From Anaerolineae bacterium (GTDB lineage: Bacteria; Chloroflexota; Anaerolineae; Anaerolineales; UBA4823): a stretch of DNA of 64,000 nt. Made by a program: the position numbers and the translations under genes. Location: NCBI GenBank assembly GCA_003327455.1, contig QOQU01000002.1, positions 62,001 to 126,000 on the forward strand. Direction: 5' to 3'. This document shows, one piece after another, positions 1 to 7,612 of the stretch; within the stretch, counting starts at the first letter, position 1; every line of letters begins with the position of its first letter. A model generated the notes under the pieces. That model ran no database searches. It saw only the letters and a program-made list of their open reading frames with translations, and was not told the origin of the DNA.

Positions 1-1989
1 CAGCGTACTAAAGGTCATACCCGCCGGAGTCATGCTTGGATCTTCGCGACTGACCACCATGACACCATTGGCTTCAGGGATCAACATTACGATACACTCA
101 AAACAACCACAGGCAGTCATCGGATTTTCCATGATTGAGTACATTGCAACTTCCGAAACCACCCCGTGTGAACCAATCTTGGCGTATTCGTTTGTCCCTG
201 TCCAATAACCTTTCACCGGGTCGATCACTTTTCCAAGTTTTATCGGTTGATTTGGACCAGTGGGATTAATGTTGTAGGAGGCTTTGCAGTCCAACCAGTT
301 ATATGCCCCGCACAACCCGAGTCGTTCTGGGCTGATTACACAAACGTGATTCGGTGCAAAGGACTGGCACAAGGTGCAGGAGTAGAACTCTTCCACCTTA
401 TCATCAGTCAGGTCAGCCAACCGTTTATTCCGATAATCGTATGCTGCCCGTGCTTTTGCGAGCCACTGCTGGAGTAGTTGGGGTTCAGTTATGATGGTAA
501 CCTGTACTTTGTCAACAATTGCACCAAAATCAGAATGGTAGCGGGCATGAAGGATTTTACCGAAATGCTCGAGTTTGAATCCCTTTTCTGCGGCGTTATT
601 GGAGATGCGAATCCAGGCAATATCTCTCTGTCCAATGTGTTGAATGCCCGATGCCCCATTGATGAAATAATGGATTTGGCGCTCTAAGACAGGTTCAAAA
701 TCTTCTTGCATCTGTCGCCCTGCCACCTGAACGATGATGCCCATGTCCATGTGACCTTGTGGTTCAACATGCTCAAAAGAGGGGCCAATAACTTCAACTT
801 TTCCATCAACCACTTCATCAAGCGGCGCCATAAAGAGATACTCAAAACAACGCGAGTGTTTACCGCCAAATTCAACCCGCATATCGTTCTTGCGAACAAC
901 TTCCCCTTCAAATGCGGACCCATAAGGAACCGGTACAGGGACTTCAGCAACTTTGACTTTGACGCCGCGTACCTCGATACATTTCTGCACCAGCCGCTCC
1001 GCCCTTTCAAGATCATCTGAACCTTCAATCTCGTTGAAGGGCATGCTAACCACATGTTCATATTTCGTTATTCCGGTTGGAAGAATTTCCGGAATCACAG
1101 TGTCGGCGATCACAGGAAAGCCAAAATTAATTGCTCCAGCCGCGGCGGCATATTTAAGATCATCCACTTCCCCTAAAGCCAGGACAAAGGCAAAGACACG
1201 TTCGCGGTTATACAAAAGGATTTCGCGGGCCTGCCCTGCCTTCAGACCACCAAATGTCAAGGCTGAACGAGTAGCAAATCCAAGAGCATAGATGGCGCTA
1301 ATCGTATCGGTTCCAAAAGGAACTGTATATGTATCGTAACCGAGTTCAACTCCTTCTTCAATAAGCTGATGGATTATACTTCGTCCATTGACATTACCCG
1401 AAAGGAAGCAAAGGATATTGCGCTTCTGCAATTCTCGGACAATCTTTACTGCCACTTCATTCGACTTAGCTGCTCCTACGATAGCAGCAAAACCTGGCAT
1501 ACGTCCATCAACCAATTGGATCCCCCAGGAGCGCAGTTGAATATCATCAATGGGTCCATTAAGATGCCCCACTCGTCCATTATTCGGCGAATCCAGTTCG
1601 GGGTAAGATGTTCCGCCGGCCAGAGTAAAGCCAGGCATTCGTTCTGGTTGAAGGCCATAGACGAAGCGAATCGCCTCAATGGCTTCAGCGGCCAATAGGG
1701 TAGCCATGCCACAATCCAACGTCTCTCCAAGATAAGGAGTCCATAAAGTATCCGATGGAGCAGGATGTAACAAGCGTTTTGCCTGCTCAATGACGGGCAC
1801 GAGATCTTCCAATTTCTCAACCGCAATTCCCGTCATACCGTAGATGAGGGGCAGGTAATATGCGGTATTTGGAAATGCAACCTTTTGATGCCCACCTTTT
1901 TCACTTAATGCTCGATTGAGCATGAATTCCGCTTCACGAACAAGTGCGTTTGCACCGCGGATGGCACGTTTTGCAATGTATTTCGACAT
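1..1989 (-). CDS. acsB: Acetyl-CoA synthase (CODH/ACS beta subunit), 3' end outside window
   Basis: This subunit condenses a methyl group from the corrinoid protein, CO and CoA into acetyl-CoA in the Wood-Ljungdahl pathway. The frame is open from ATG at 1989 to the left edge (663 residues). The Moorella enzyme is about 730 residues, so roughly 65 to 70 C-terminal residues are missing. The N-terminal CODH-docking domain is present (AYYLPLIYG region), so this is the bacterial rather than the short archaeal form. A-cluster ligands are all visible: Cys538, Cys541, Cys550 and Cys560 with the spacing known for the [4Fe-4S] centre, and the Cys627-Gly-Cys629 pair that holds the distal nickel. A GGAGG-type ribosome site precedes the start, 11 bases after the CODH stop, so the two genes are co-transcribed. 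The family call is very secure. Confidence 0.96.
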   Translation of the reverse strand, partial: MSKYIAKRAIRGANALVREAEFMLNRALSEKGGHQKVAFPNTAYYLPLIYGMTGIAVEKLEDLVPVIEQAKRLLHPAPSDTLWTPYLGETLDCGMATLLAAEAIEAIRFVYGLQPERMPGFTLAGGTSYPELDSPNNGRVGHLNGPIDDIQLRSWGIQLVDGRMPGFAAIVGAAKSNEVAVKIVRELQKRNILCFLSGNVNGRSIIHQLIEEGVELGYDTYTVPFGTDTISAIYALGFATRSALTFGGLKAGQAREILLYNRERVFAFVLALGEVDDLKYAAAAGAINFGFPVIADTVIPEILPTGITKYEHVVSMPFNEIEGSDDLERAERLVQKCIEVRGVKVKVAEVPVPVPYGSAFEGEVVRKNDMRVEFGGKHSRCFEYLFMAPLDEVVDGKVEVIGPSFEHVEPQGHMDMGIIVQVAGRQMQEDFEPVLERQIHYFINGASGIQHIGQRDIAWIRISNNAAEKGFKLEHFGKILHARYHSDFGAIVDKVQVTIITEPQLLQQWLAKARAAYDYRNKRLADLTDDKVEEFYSCTLCQSFAPNHVCVISPERLGLCGAYNWLDCKASYNINPTGPNQPIKLGKVIDPVKGYWTGTNEYAKIGSHGVVSEVAMYSIMENPMTACGCFECIVMLIPEANGVMVVSREDPSMTPAGMTFSTL

Positions 1990-2000
1990 GCGTGGACCTC

Positions 2001-4016
2001 CTAATCTACAGCTACACCATACAACGCTTTTACTCGTTCTGATAATGGCAGGTTTTCTAATTCAAGCACTCGTCGATCACCGCTTTTACCGAAGCGATTG
2101 GGGTCATATTCAGGTAATCCGAGCGCCGCCCGCTTTTTATCAATATGCTCAAGGGTCCGGCGGATCATTTCATCAGGATCAGCAACGAACTCCATCTTTC
2201 CGCCATATAACTTTTCCCACCCTTCACTGATATAACGTAAAATCAAATCGGAATCCGAAACTCGATCGGGCATTCCACTAATTGGCGAAGAACCGCCAAA
2301 GATCACATACGCTCCAGATGCCATACAATACACACCGATCGAGAGCGCCTTTTCACTCATCCATTCCGGCGCCAAGCCGACCGCAGGGATTTGATCAATA
2401 TCGTCGCCCAGCCCTCCTTCTTCCACCATTTGGGTCAGGACAGTCAGGATGCGGGTGTTATCCACGCAGGAACCCATGTGTAAAACCGGTGGAATGCCAA
2501 TGGCTTCACAGACCTCTCGTAAGCCAGGGCCAACTTTACTAAGTCCCGCTTCACCAAGCAGCAAACCTAGTTTAGCGCTGGCAATGGCACCACAGCCGGT
2601 TTCAACGAGCAGTACATCTTGTTTGAGAAGTTCCTGGGAAACATAGGTGTGGAGGTAGTCCTGTTTACTTCGTGGATTATTACAACCAACTATTGCTGCC
2701 ACGCCGCGAATTCTGCCCGCCATGATTGCATCATTGAGAGGCCGAAAAGAAGCACGATACGATCCGCCCAACATGTAATTAATATATTCATGAGAAAAAC
2801 CTGGAACGAGGTTTTCTCGAACTTTGGGAATATGGGTTTCTTTTCGATTCTTATAATTGTCAATCGCCGTGCGCAGGATTTCTTTGGCAATCGTCAAGGC
2901 TTTGTGCTCATCAAACTCAATGTGTAAAGCACCCTTGATTCGCACTTTCGGTGAAGTGGTGATGATCTTGGTGTGGAAATTGGATGCCAGATCGGTCAAT
3001 GCCTGCATAATGCACTGGACATCTACAACCATTGCTTCGACTGCACCTGTCAATATCGCCAGTTCCTGGTGAAGGAAATTCCCTGCTGCTGGAATGCCCT
3101 GGCGCATCAAAATTTCGTTAGCTGTGCAGCAGATTCCGGAAAGATTTACCCCATTCGCACCGGCGGCTCGGGCGTATTCAATGATTTCAGGGTCTTGCGA
3201 GGCTGCGACAACCATTTGAGAGAGAGTCGGCTCATGTCCATGAACGATCACATTGACCATATCCTCTCTCAGAACACCAAGATTGGCTTGCCCCAAAATA
3301 GGCGCTGGCGTTCCAAAGAGAATATCCGAGATATCGGTTGCAATCATGCTGCCTCCCCAACCGTCGGAGAGCGCTGTGCGCACTGCATGTTGCAGGATAT
3401 GCACGGGGTCTTGATCGTCGCCAATATGAGTGCGATGCAACGCTTCTACCACTTCACGATCGATGCCCCGCGGCATCACTCCCAAATCTCGCCACAAGGC
3501 TTGTCGTTTGGCAGGTGCCCGACGCGCAGGAGCTACCTCGCCTTTTTGTTGCCCAAATTGAGCAATGTAAAGATCAGCAAGATCATTGGCAATTTCTTCT
3601 GGAGACCGCCCTTCAATTGGAATATCGTAATAAGAAGCCACCATGCGTAACTTGGCAACATCCTTGATCGAATACCCTTCCGCTTGATGGTTGGCAACTG
3701 CTTTCAGGGTAAAAGCCATATCCCGCCCATGATCGGAGTGAGCAGCAGCACCTGCAGCAATAGCTCGAATAAAATTGCGCGCCTGAATGGTATCAATCGT
3801 TGCCCCACAGATACCCGTCATGCCATCTTTCGTCAAGCGGCAGGGACCCATACCGCACAGTTTACAACACATCCCTGCCCCGCCAATATTGCAGGGCACC
3901 AATTCATCGACTCGCGTAAAAGCTGTGCTTAAGCCCAGTTCATCAGCCCGATAAAGCATCTCTTGAGCGGCGGGATCTGCCGTGCGCTCTTCATGCGTTC
4001 GTTTTTCTTTTGCCAT
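2001..4016 (-). CDS. acsA: Anaerobic Ni-Fe carbon monoxide dehydrogenase catalytic subunit
   Basis: Interconverts CO2 and CO, and in this operon feeds CO to acetyl-CoA synthase. The protein has 671 residues from the chosen ATG at 4016. An upstream in-frame start would overlap the previous gene, whereas the chosen ATG has a GGAGG inside the end of that gene. Near the N terminus Cys42 and Cys50 match the D-cluster and Cys51, Cys54, Cys59 and Cys70 the B-cluster (CCKLCGMGPC). Later C-cluster motifs are visible: GICCTAN, GCNNPRSKQ, ETGCGA, MGSCVDNTR and CMASGAYV. The gene lies 2 bases after the HMA-like gene and 11 bases before acsB. It is the AcsA/CooS family; placement beside acsB favours the acetyl-CoA pathway role. 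Confidence 0.97.
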   Translation of the reverse strand: MAKEKRTHEERTADPAAQEMLYRADELGLSTAFTRVDELVPCNIGGAGMCCKLCGMGPCRLTKDGMTGICGATIDTIQARNFIRAIAAGAAAHSDHGRDMAFTLKAVANHQAEGYSIKDVAKLRMVASYYDIPIEGRSPEEIANDLADLYIAQFGQQKGEVAPARRAPAKRQALWRDLGVMPRGIDREVVEALHRTHIGDDQDPVHILQHAVRTALSDGWGGSMIATDISDILFGTPAPILGQANLGVLREDMVNVIVHGHEPTLSQMVVAASQDPEIIEYARAAGANGVNLSGICCTANEILMRQGIPAAGNFLHQELAILTGAVEAMVVDVQCIMQALTDLASNFHTKIITTSPKVRIKGALHIEFDEHKALTIAKEILRTAIDNYKNRKETHIPKVRENLVPGFSHEYINYMLGGSYRASFRPLNDAIMAGRIRGVAAIVGCNNPRSKQDYLHTYVSQELLKQDVLLVETGCGAIASAKLGLLLGEAGLSKVGPGLREVCEAIGIPPVLHMGSCVDNTRILTVLTQMVEEGGLGDDIDQIPAVGLAPEWMSEKALSIGVYCMASGAYVIFGGSSPISGMPDRVSDSDLILRYISEGWEKLYGGKMEFVADPDEMIRRTLEHIDKKRAALGLPEYDPNRFGKSGDRRVLELENLPLSERVKALYGVAVD

Positions 4017-4018
4017 TT

Positions 4019-4411
4019 TTAATCCTCCATTACCTCTCGAATGACACCCATACCCGGACATGGCCAGAGCGGCCTACCACTATAGGCAACATTTTGCGAG
4101 AAACTGATTACTTCTTTCGTTGTCTCGAATACTGCAGTGTGGCGAAAATATTTTGGTAATTCAGTCTTCTCAGTCGCCGGCACATTCAACTCCATCGGCA
4201 TACTCCATTCCCCCAGATAACCGGCCTCATCCAATTTCATTTTTATTTCTAGATCGTTGACTTTGGTCGGATCATAGGTGACTTCTACGAAGCCAAAGGC
4301 GCTGCTCGCATAAACATCCTCAACGCCCGGAATCGATAGAAGTATTTTCCTCACCTCCAGGACATGGTGATCCCCATACATGGTTGGAATCTCAATAGTG
4401 ACTTTCTCCAC
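4019..4411 (-). CDS. Small HMA-like (ferredoxin-fold) protein of the CODH/ACS operon
   Basis: A 130-residue protein with a GTG start at 4411, preceded by GGAAGG. Residues 1 to about 70 read as a heavy-metal-associated beta-alpha-beta-beta-alpha-beta fold (IPGVEDVYASSAFGFVEVTYDP). The metal-binding CxxC of true HMA domains is absent; the corresponding loop is MYGDHH, which carries two histidines. The C-terminal half has a PLWPCPGMG segment with the only cysteine. It is the first gene of the operon leading into CODH and ACS. A role in metal delivery or complex assembly is inference from position only; the fold call rests on pattern recognition. Confidence 0.7.
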   Translation of the reverse strand: MEKVTIEIPTMYGDHHVLEVRKILLSIPGVEDVYASSAFGFVEVTYDPTKVNDLEIKMKLDEAGYLGEWSMPMELNVPATEKTELPKYFRHTAVFETTKEVISFSQNVAYSGRPLWPCPGMGVIREVMED

Positions 4412-4732
4412 GGTTCCCTTCCTTCGTATGTAGTTTTGAATTCCATCAATAGCGTACGAGATTGGATATGGGCTAACTTACCGTTTATATAACAAATGTC
4501 ATTCATTTAGGCAAGTGACATTTATTACTCTCATCAGGCAATATTTGTCTAATTTTCCATACCAGTTTGGTCTCAATTAGCGAGTGATCGGTTTCGCCGA
4601 TTTACTGGTTTAATTTATCGATTATCCTTATTGAATTATATAGTCCCTGTAGAAATTCCGCATCACAATACCGACTCATTTTTGGTAAGGTAAGGTAAAA
4701 TTCATCCCAATTTCACGATCACAGGTCAGAAA
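4412..4732. other. Divergent intergenic region between CODH/ACS operon and RACo gene
   Basis: This 321-base AT-rich region holds the minus-strand promoter described separately. Toward the plus-strand gene I see a TATATAGT stretch at 4637-4644 but no convincing -35 partner. There is a direct GGTAAGGTAAGGTAA run at about 4685. No coding sequence is apparent. Confidence 0.5.
4486..4523 (-). promoter_or_regulatory. Putative CODH/ACS operon promoter with inverted-repeat operator
   Basis: Reading the minus strand, TTGCCT (4514-4509) and TATATA (4491-4486) are separated by 17 bases, about 70 bases before the GTG of the first operon gene. An exact 8-base inverted repeat, AAATGTCA at 4494-4501 and TGACATTT at 4516-4523, brackets the -35 element, with half-sites 22 bases apart centre to centre (two helical turns). 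This is a plausible dimeric regulator site. No regulator can be named. Confidence 0.45.
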
Positions 4733-6613
4733 ATGGAATCCAGGTATCACACAATTCACCTTCAACCCATCGGGCGGCGAATCCAGATCCGTTCAGATCA
4801 ATCTATTTTAGAGGCTGCCCAATTAGCAGGCGTTGAAATTACTTCAATTTGTGGAGGTGTTGGGGTATGTGAATCATGCCGTGTTCGTCTCGTAGAGGGA
4901 GAGTTAAGCCCCCCAACAATCGATGAAGAGAATACTTTCTCAGCCAATGAGATACAGCAAGGATATCGCCTGGCCTGTCAAGCCTATCCTCGAACCGACA
5001 TCGTCATTGATATCCCGCCCGAATCTCTGTCAACCTCCCAACGGCTGCAATTGGAGAGTCAACAAAAAACCAGCGAAATCGATCCAATTGTTTATCGCAA
5101 ACTGGTGACGATCCCAACACCCTCGATCAACGATTTACGATCCGACTTAACCCGCCTGCGCGATGCATTAGAGCCCCCTGGCAATCACGTAGAAGTTGAT
5201 TATAAGATTCTTCAAAAGATTCCTTCACTCTGTCGTTCCTCTAGCTGGAATATTCAAGCTGTGTTTCATGATTCAAAATTAATTCAAATCTTACCCTCAA
5301 AACCAGAATCAAAATTATTGGGGCTGGCAGTCGATATTGGCACCACAAAAGTCGCTGCGTATCTGGTTGACCTTGAAACCGGCGCAATCCTATCCCAGGC
5401 GGGGAGCATGAATCCCCAAATTGCTTTCGGAGAAGATGTTATCAGCCGCATTTCCTATCTGATCACACATCCAGAGCAAAGGAACCAACCTGGCAATAAC
5501 TTGCTCCATCAACGGATCGTTGAGGGTCTCAACAAACTGATTGATAAAATGTTATCGGAGATAAACGACTCATCCCTGACTTATGAAAATATTGTCGATG
5601 CTGTAGTTGTTGGTAATACAGCCATGCATCACCTTTTTGCTGGATTGCCGGTCGAACAATTAGGAATATCACCCTACGTACCTGCCGTATCCGAAGAACT
5701 CTACATTCCAGCGAAAGAACTGGGCTTAAAAATTGCTCCCGCAGCTCAAATCTATCTCCCTCCAAATATTGCCGGTTATGTGGGAGCGGATCATGTGGCA
5801 ATGTTGTTGCCAACAATTTATCCGTATTATTCAGACCCTGCCAAAAAATCCTGCACTGTGATGGCAATTGACATTGGAACCAATACGGAAATCTCTTTAC
5901 TGCACAATCAAAAAATTGTTTCCTGCTCGTGCGCCTCAGGGCCTGCCTTCGAAGGTGCTCACATCCAATTTGGGATGAGAGCAGCACCAGGAGCAATTGA
6001 AAAAGTCCAAATCACTGCCGAGGAAAAAATTCTTTATAAAACGATCGCCGATCAAGCCCCAGTAGGCATCTGCGGTTCGGGAATCCTGGATGCTATTGCC
6101 GAATTGTACACCGCTAACTTCCTGGACGCCAAAGGTACGTTCTTAAATAACCATCCGAATATCCGCATTCAAAACCGAAACATGGAATTTGTGCTTGTCC
6201 CGGCAGAGAAAAGCGGGCATAATCAGGATATAGTTTTAACCCGGCGAGATGTAAACGAAATTCAGCTTGCCAAAGGGGCCATTCGAGCTGGTATCAATAT
6301 TTTGCTTATGGAAGCTGCTTTGCAACCCCAAGATTTAGATGCCTTCATCATCGCTGGCGCATTCGGAACGTATATTGATATTAAGAGCGCAATGAAAATC
6401 GGCATGTTTCCCTTTCTTCCCCTTGAGAAATGTCAGCAGGTAGGCAATGCGGCCGGTCTTGGCGCCAGGCAAATGCTTTTATCTAAGCGCTACCGCCAGA
6501 TTGCTTCCGAATTGGCTAACCAAATTCAATATATCGAATTATCCAACCATCCAAAATTCTCGGACGAATTCTCGAAATCTTTATTTTTCCCATCAAAAGA
6601 ATTGTCAAATTAA
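4733..6613 (+). CDS. Corrinoid activation/regeneration protein (RACo type, 2Fe-2S + ASKHA ATPase)
   Basis: Reduces inactive Co(II) corrinoid to Co(I) in an ATP-dependent step, keeping the corrinoid protein of the methyl branch active. The protein has 626 residues. The N-terminal plant-type [2Fe-2S] domain carries Cys40, Cys46, Cys49 and Cys82 (C-x5-C-x2-C-x32-C). The C-terminal ASKHA-fold domain has two phosphate-binding motifs, LAVDIGTTKVAAYL near residue 200 and MAIDIGTNTEISLL near 380, and a late GAFGTYID segment. It is divergent from CODH/ACS and 61 bases upstream of a corrinoid-protein gene, which fits activation of that protein and/or of the corrinoid iron-sulfur protein, whose genes are not in the window. 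Confident in family; the exact partner is inferred. Confidence 0.9.
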   Translation: MESRYHTIHLQPIGRRIQIRSDQSILEAAQLAGVEITSICGGVGVCESCRVRLVEGELSPPTIDEENTFSANEIQQGYRLACQAYPRTDIVIDIPPESLSTSQRLQLESQQKTSEIDPIVYRKLVTIPTPSINDLRSDLTRLRDALEPPGNHVEVDYKILQKIPSLCRSSSWNIQAVFHDSKLIQILPSKPESKLLGLAVDIGTTKVAAYLVDLETGAILSQAGSMNPQIAFGEDVISRISYLITHPEQRNQPGNNLLHQRIVEGLNKLIDKMLSEINDSSLTYENIVDAVVVGNTAMHHLFAGLPVEQLGISPYVPAVSEELYIPAKELGLKIAPAAQIYLPPNIAGYVGADHVAMLLPTIYPYYSDPAKKSCTVMAIDIGTNTEISLLHNQKIVSCSCASGPAFEGAHIQFGMRAAPGAIEKVQITAEEKILYKTIADQAPVGICGSGILDAIAELYTANFLDAKGTFLNNHPNIRIQNRNMEFVLVPAEKSGHNQDIVLTRRDVNEIQLAKGAIRAGINILLMEAALQPQDLDAFIIAGAFGTYIDIKSAMKIGMFPFLPLEKCQQVGNAAGLGARQMLLSKRYRQIASELANQIQYIELSNHPKFSDEFSKSLFFPSKELSN

Positions 6614-6674
6614 TCAGCTATCTGGTATCATAAAGCATCAAATGCCATCACCATACACCTCATAGGAGAAGGAA

Positions 6675-7322
6675 ATGTCTCAAGAAATTTTTTCAAAATT
6701 GACCAATAGCCTTGTCGACGGTGATCCAGATGCCACTTTTGAGGCAACCAAAGAGGCTTTAGCAGCCGGTATTGAACCCATGGCAATCATCAAGGAAGGT
6801 CTAATTCCAGGTATGAACATCGTAGGGGAAAAATTTTCCAGCGGTGAATACTTTTTACCGGACTTAATCATCGCTGCCGACGGAATGCAGAAGGCCATGA
6901 CGCTCCTTGAACCCGAGCTGCTCAAAAGGCAACAAGCAATCGAATCGGCGGGTACCGTCTTGCTAGGAACCGTAAAAGGCGATATCCATGAAATTGGAAA
7001 GTCTCTGGTTGGCACAATGTTAACGGCAAATGGCTTCAAAGTTCATGATCTGGGCGTTGATGTCCCTACTGAGACATTTGTAGCCAAAGTCCAGGAGATG
7101 AAACCAGATATACTTGGTCTGTCTGCACTCCTGACAACAACCATGGTGATGCAGCGGGAGGTAATCAAAGCTCTGGCAGAAGCGGGTATCAGAGATAAAG
7201 TTAAGGTCATGGTTGGAGGCGCTCCCGTAACGCGCAATTGGGCAGAGGAAATCGGGGCAGATGGGTACGCCGAAGATGCAATGGGAGCAGTCCAAATCGC
7301 TCGACAATTAGTGAGCAAATAA
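6675..7322 (+). CDS. Methyltransferase cognate corrinoid (B12-binding) protein
   Basis: Carries a methyl group on a bound corrinoid between methyltransferases (MtaC/MtbC/MttC family). The protein has 215 residues. An N-terminal helical cap domain (about 1-90) is followed by a Rossmann-like B12 domain with the base-off signature GDIHEIG: Asp103, His105 (lower axial cobalt ligand) and Gly108. Later GLSALLTTTM and VGGAPVT segments line the nucleotide tail pocket. The start has an AGGAGAAGG site. No cognate substrate methyltransferase is adjacent, so the methyl donor is unknown. Its place after the RACo gene suggests it is the activator's client. Confidence 0.92.
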   Translation: MSQEIFSKLTNSLVDGDPDATFEATKEALAAGIEPMAIIKEGLIPGMNIVGEKFSSGEYFLPDLIIAADGMQKAMTLLEPELLKRQQAIESAGTVLLGTVKGDIHEIGKSLVGTMLTANGFKVHDLGVDVPTETFVAKVQEMKPDILGLSALLTTTMVMQREVIKALAEAGIRDKVKVMVGGAPVTRNWAEEIGADGYAEDAMGAVQIARQLVSK

Positions 7323-7432
7323 TCAGAACCAGAGCGTAGGATTAAAGACCTTTTCAAACGATAACAAGGCGATGGAATAAGTGACCTTTAAGCGCAAACG
7401 GCCTGCTCTGTGTATCATGCATAAAAAACGCC

Positions 7433-7461
7433 TTGACGCCTAAAGATAAGTATAGTAAACT
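7433..7461 (+). promoter_or_regulatory. Putative promoter of tRNA-Asp
   Basis: TTGACG (7433-7438) and TAAACT (7456-7461) are 17 bases apart, placing transcription start a few bases before the mature tRNA end at 7473. The -10 is imperfect; a better TATAGT at 7451 has the wrong spacing. Confidence 0.4.
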
Positions 7462-7472
7462 TTTCCCCGCAC

Positions 7473-7546
7473 GGTCCCGTGGTGTAGCGGCCTAACATGC
7501 GGCCCTGTCAAGGCCGAGATCGCGGGTTCAAATCCCGTCGGGACCG
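7473..7546 (+). tRNA. tRNA-Asp (anticodon GTC)
   Basis: A 74-base cloverleaf. The acceptor stem GGTCCCG pairs with CGGGACC, the D arm is GTGT/ACAT, the anticodon stem CGGCC/GGCCG encloses loop CTGTCAA with anticodon GTC, and the T arm contains GTTCAAAT. The discriminator base is G, as expected for tRNA-Asp. CCA is not encoded. Confidence 0.97.
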
Positions 7547-7565
7547 CTGAAACTCCTATATAAGC

Positions 7566-7612
7566 ACCCCCCAGTCTTCGAGAGAATTCTCAATTGAAAC
7601 GGGGGGTTTTGC
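7566..7612 (+). terminator. Rho-independent terminator after tRNA-Asp
   Basis: CCCCCC at 7567-7572 pairs with GGGGGG at 7601-7606, followed by TTTT. An inner GAGAGAATTCTC palindrome lies in the loop. It sits between the tRNA and the end of the convergent hybrid kinase gene and could act in both directions, although the U-rich tract is better on the plus strand. Confidence 0.7.

Noticed and set aside
1-1989. Apparent fragmentation of the left-end region into several short overlapping reading frames
   Set aside because: One minus-strand frame is open over the whole stretch and encodes a continuous ACS with every A-cluster cysteine; shorter frames are shadows, so there is no frameshift.
2973-3650. 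225-codon plus-strand reading frame antisense to CODH
   Set aside because: The minus strand encodes conserved CODH motifs through the entire interval; the plus frame has no family resemblance.
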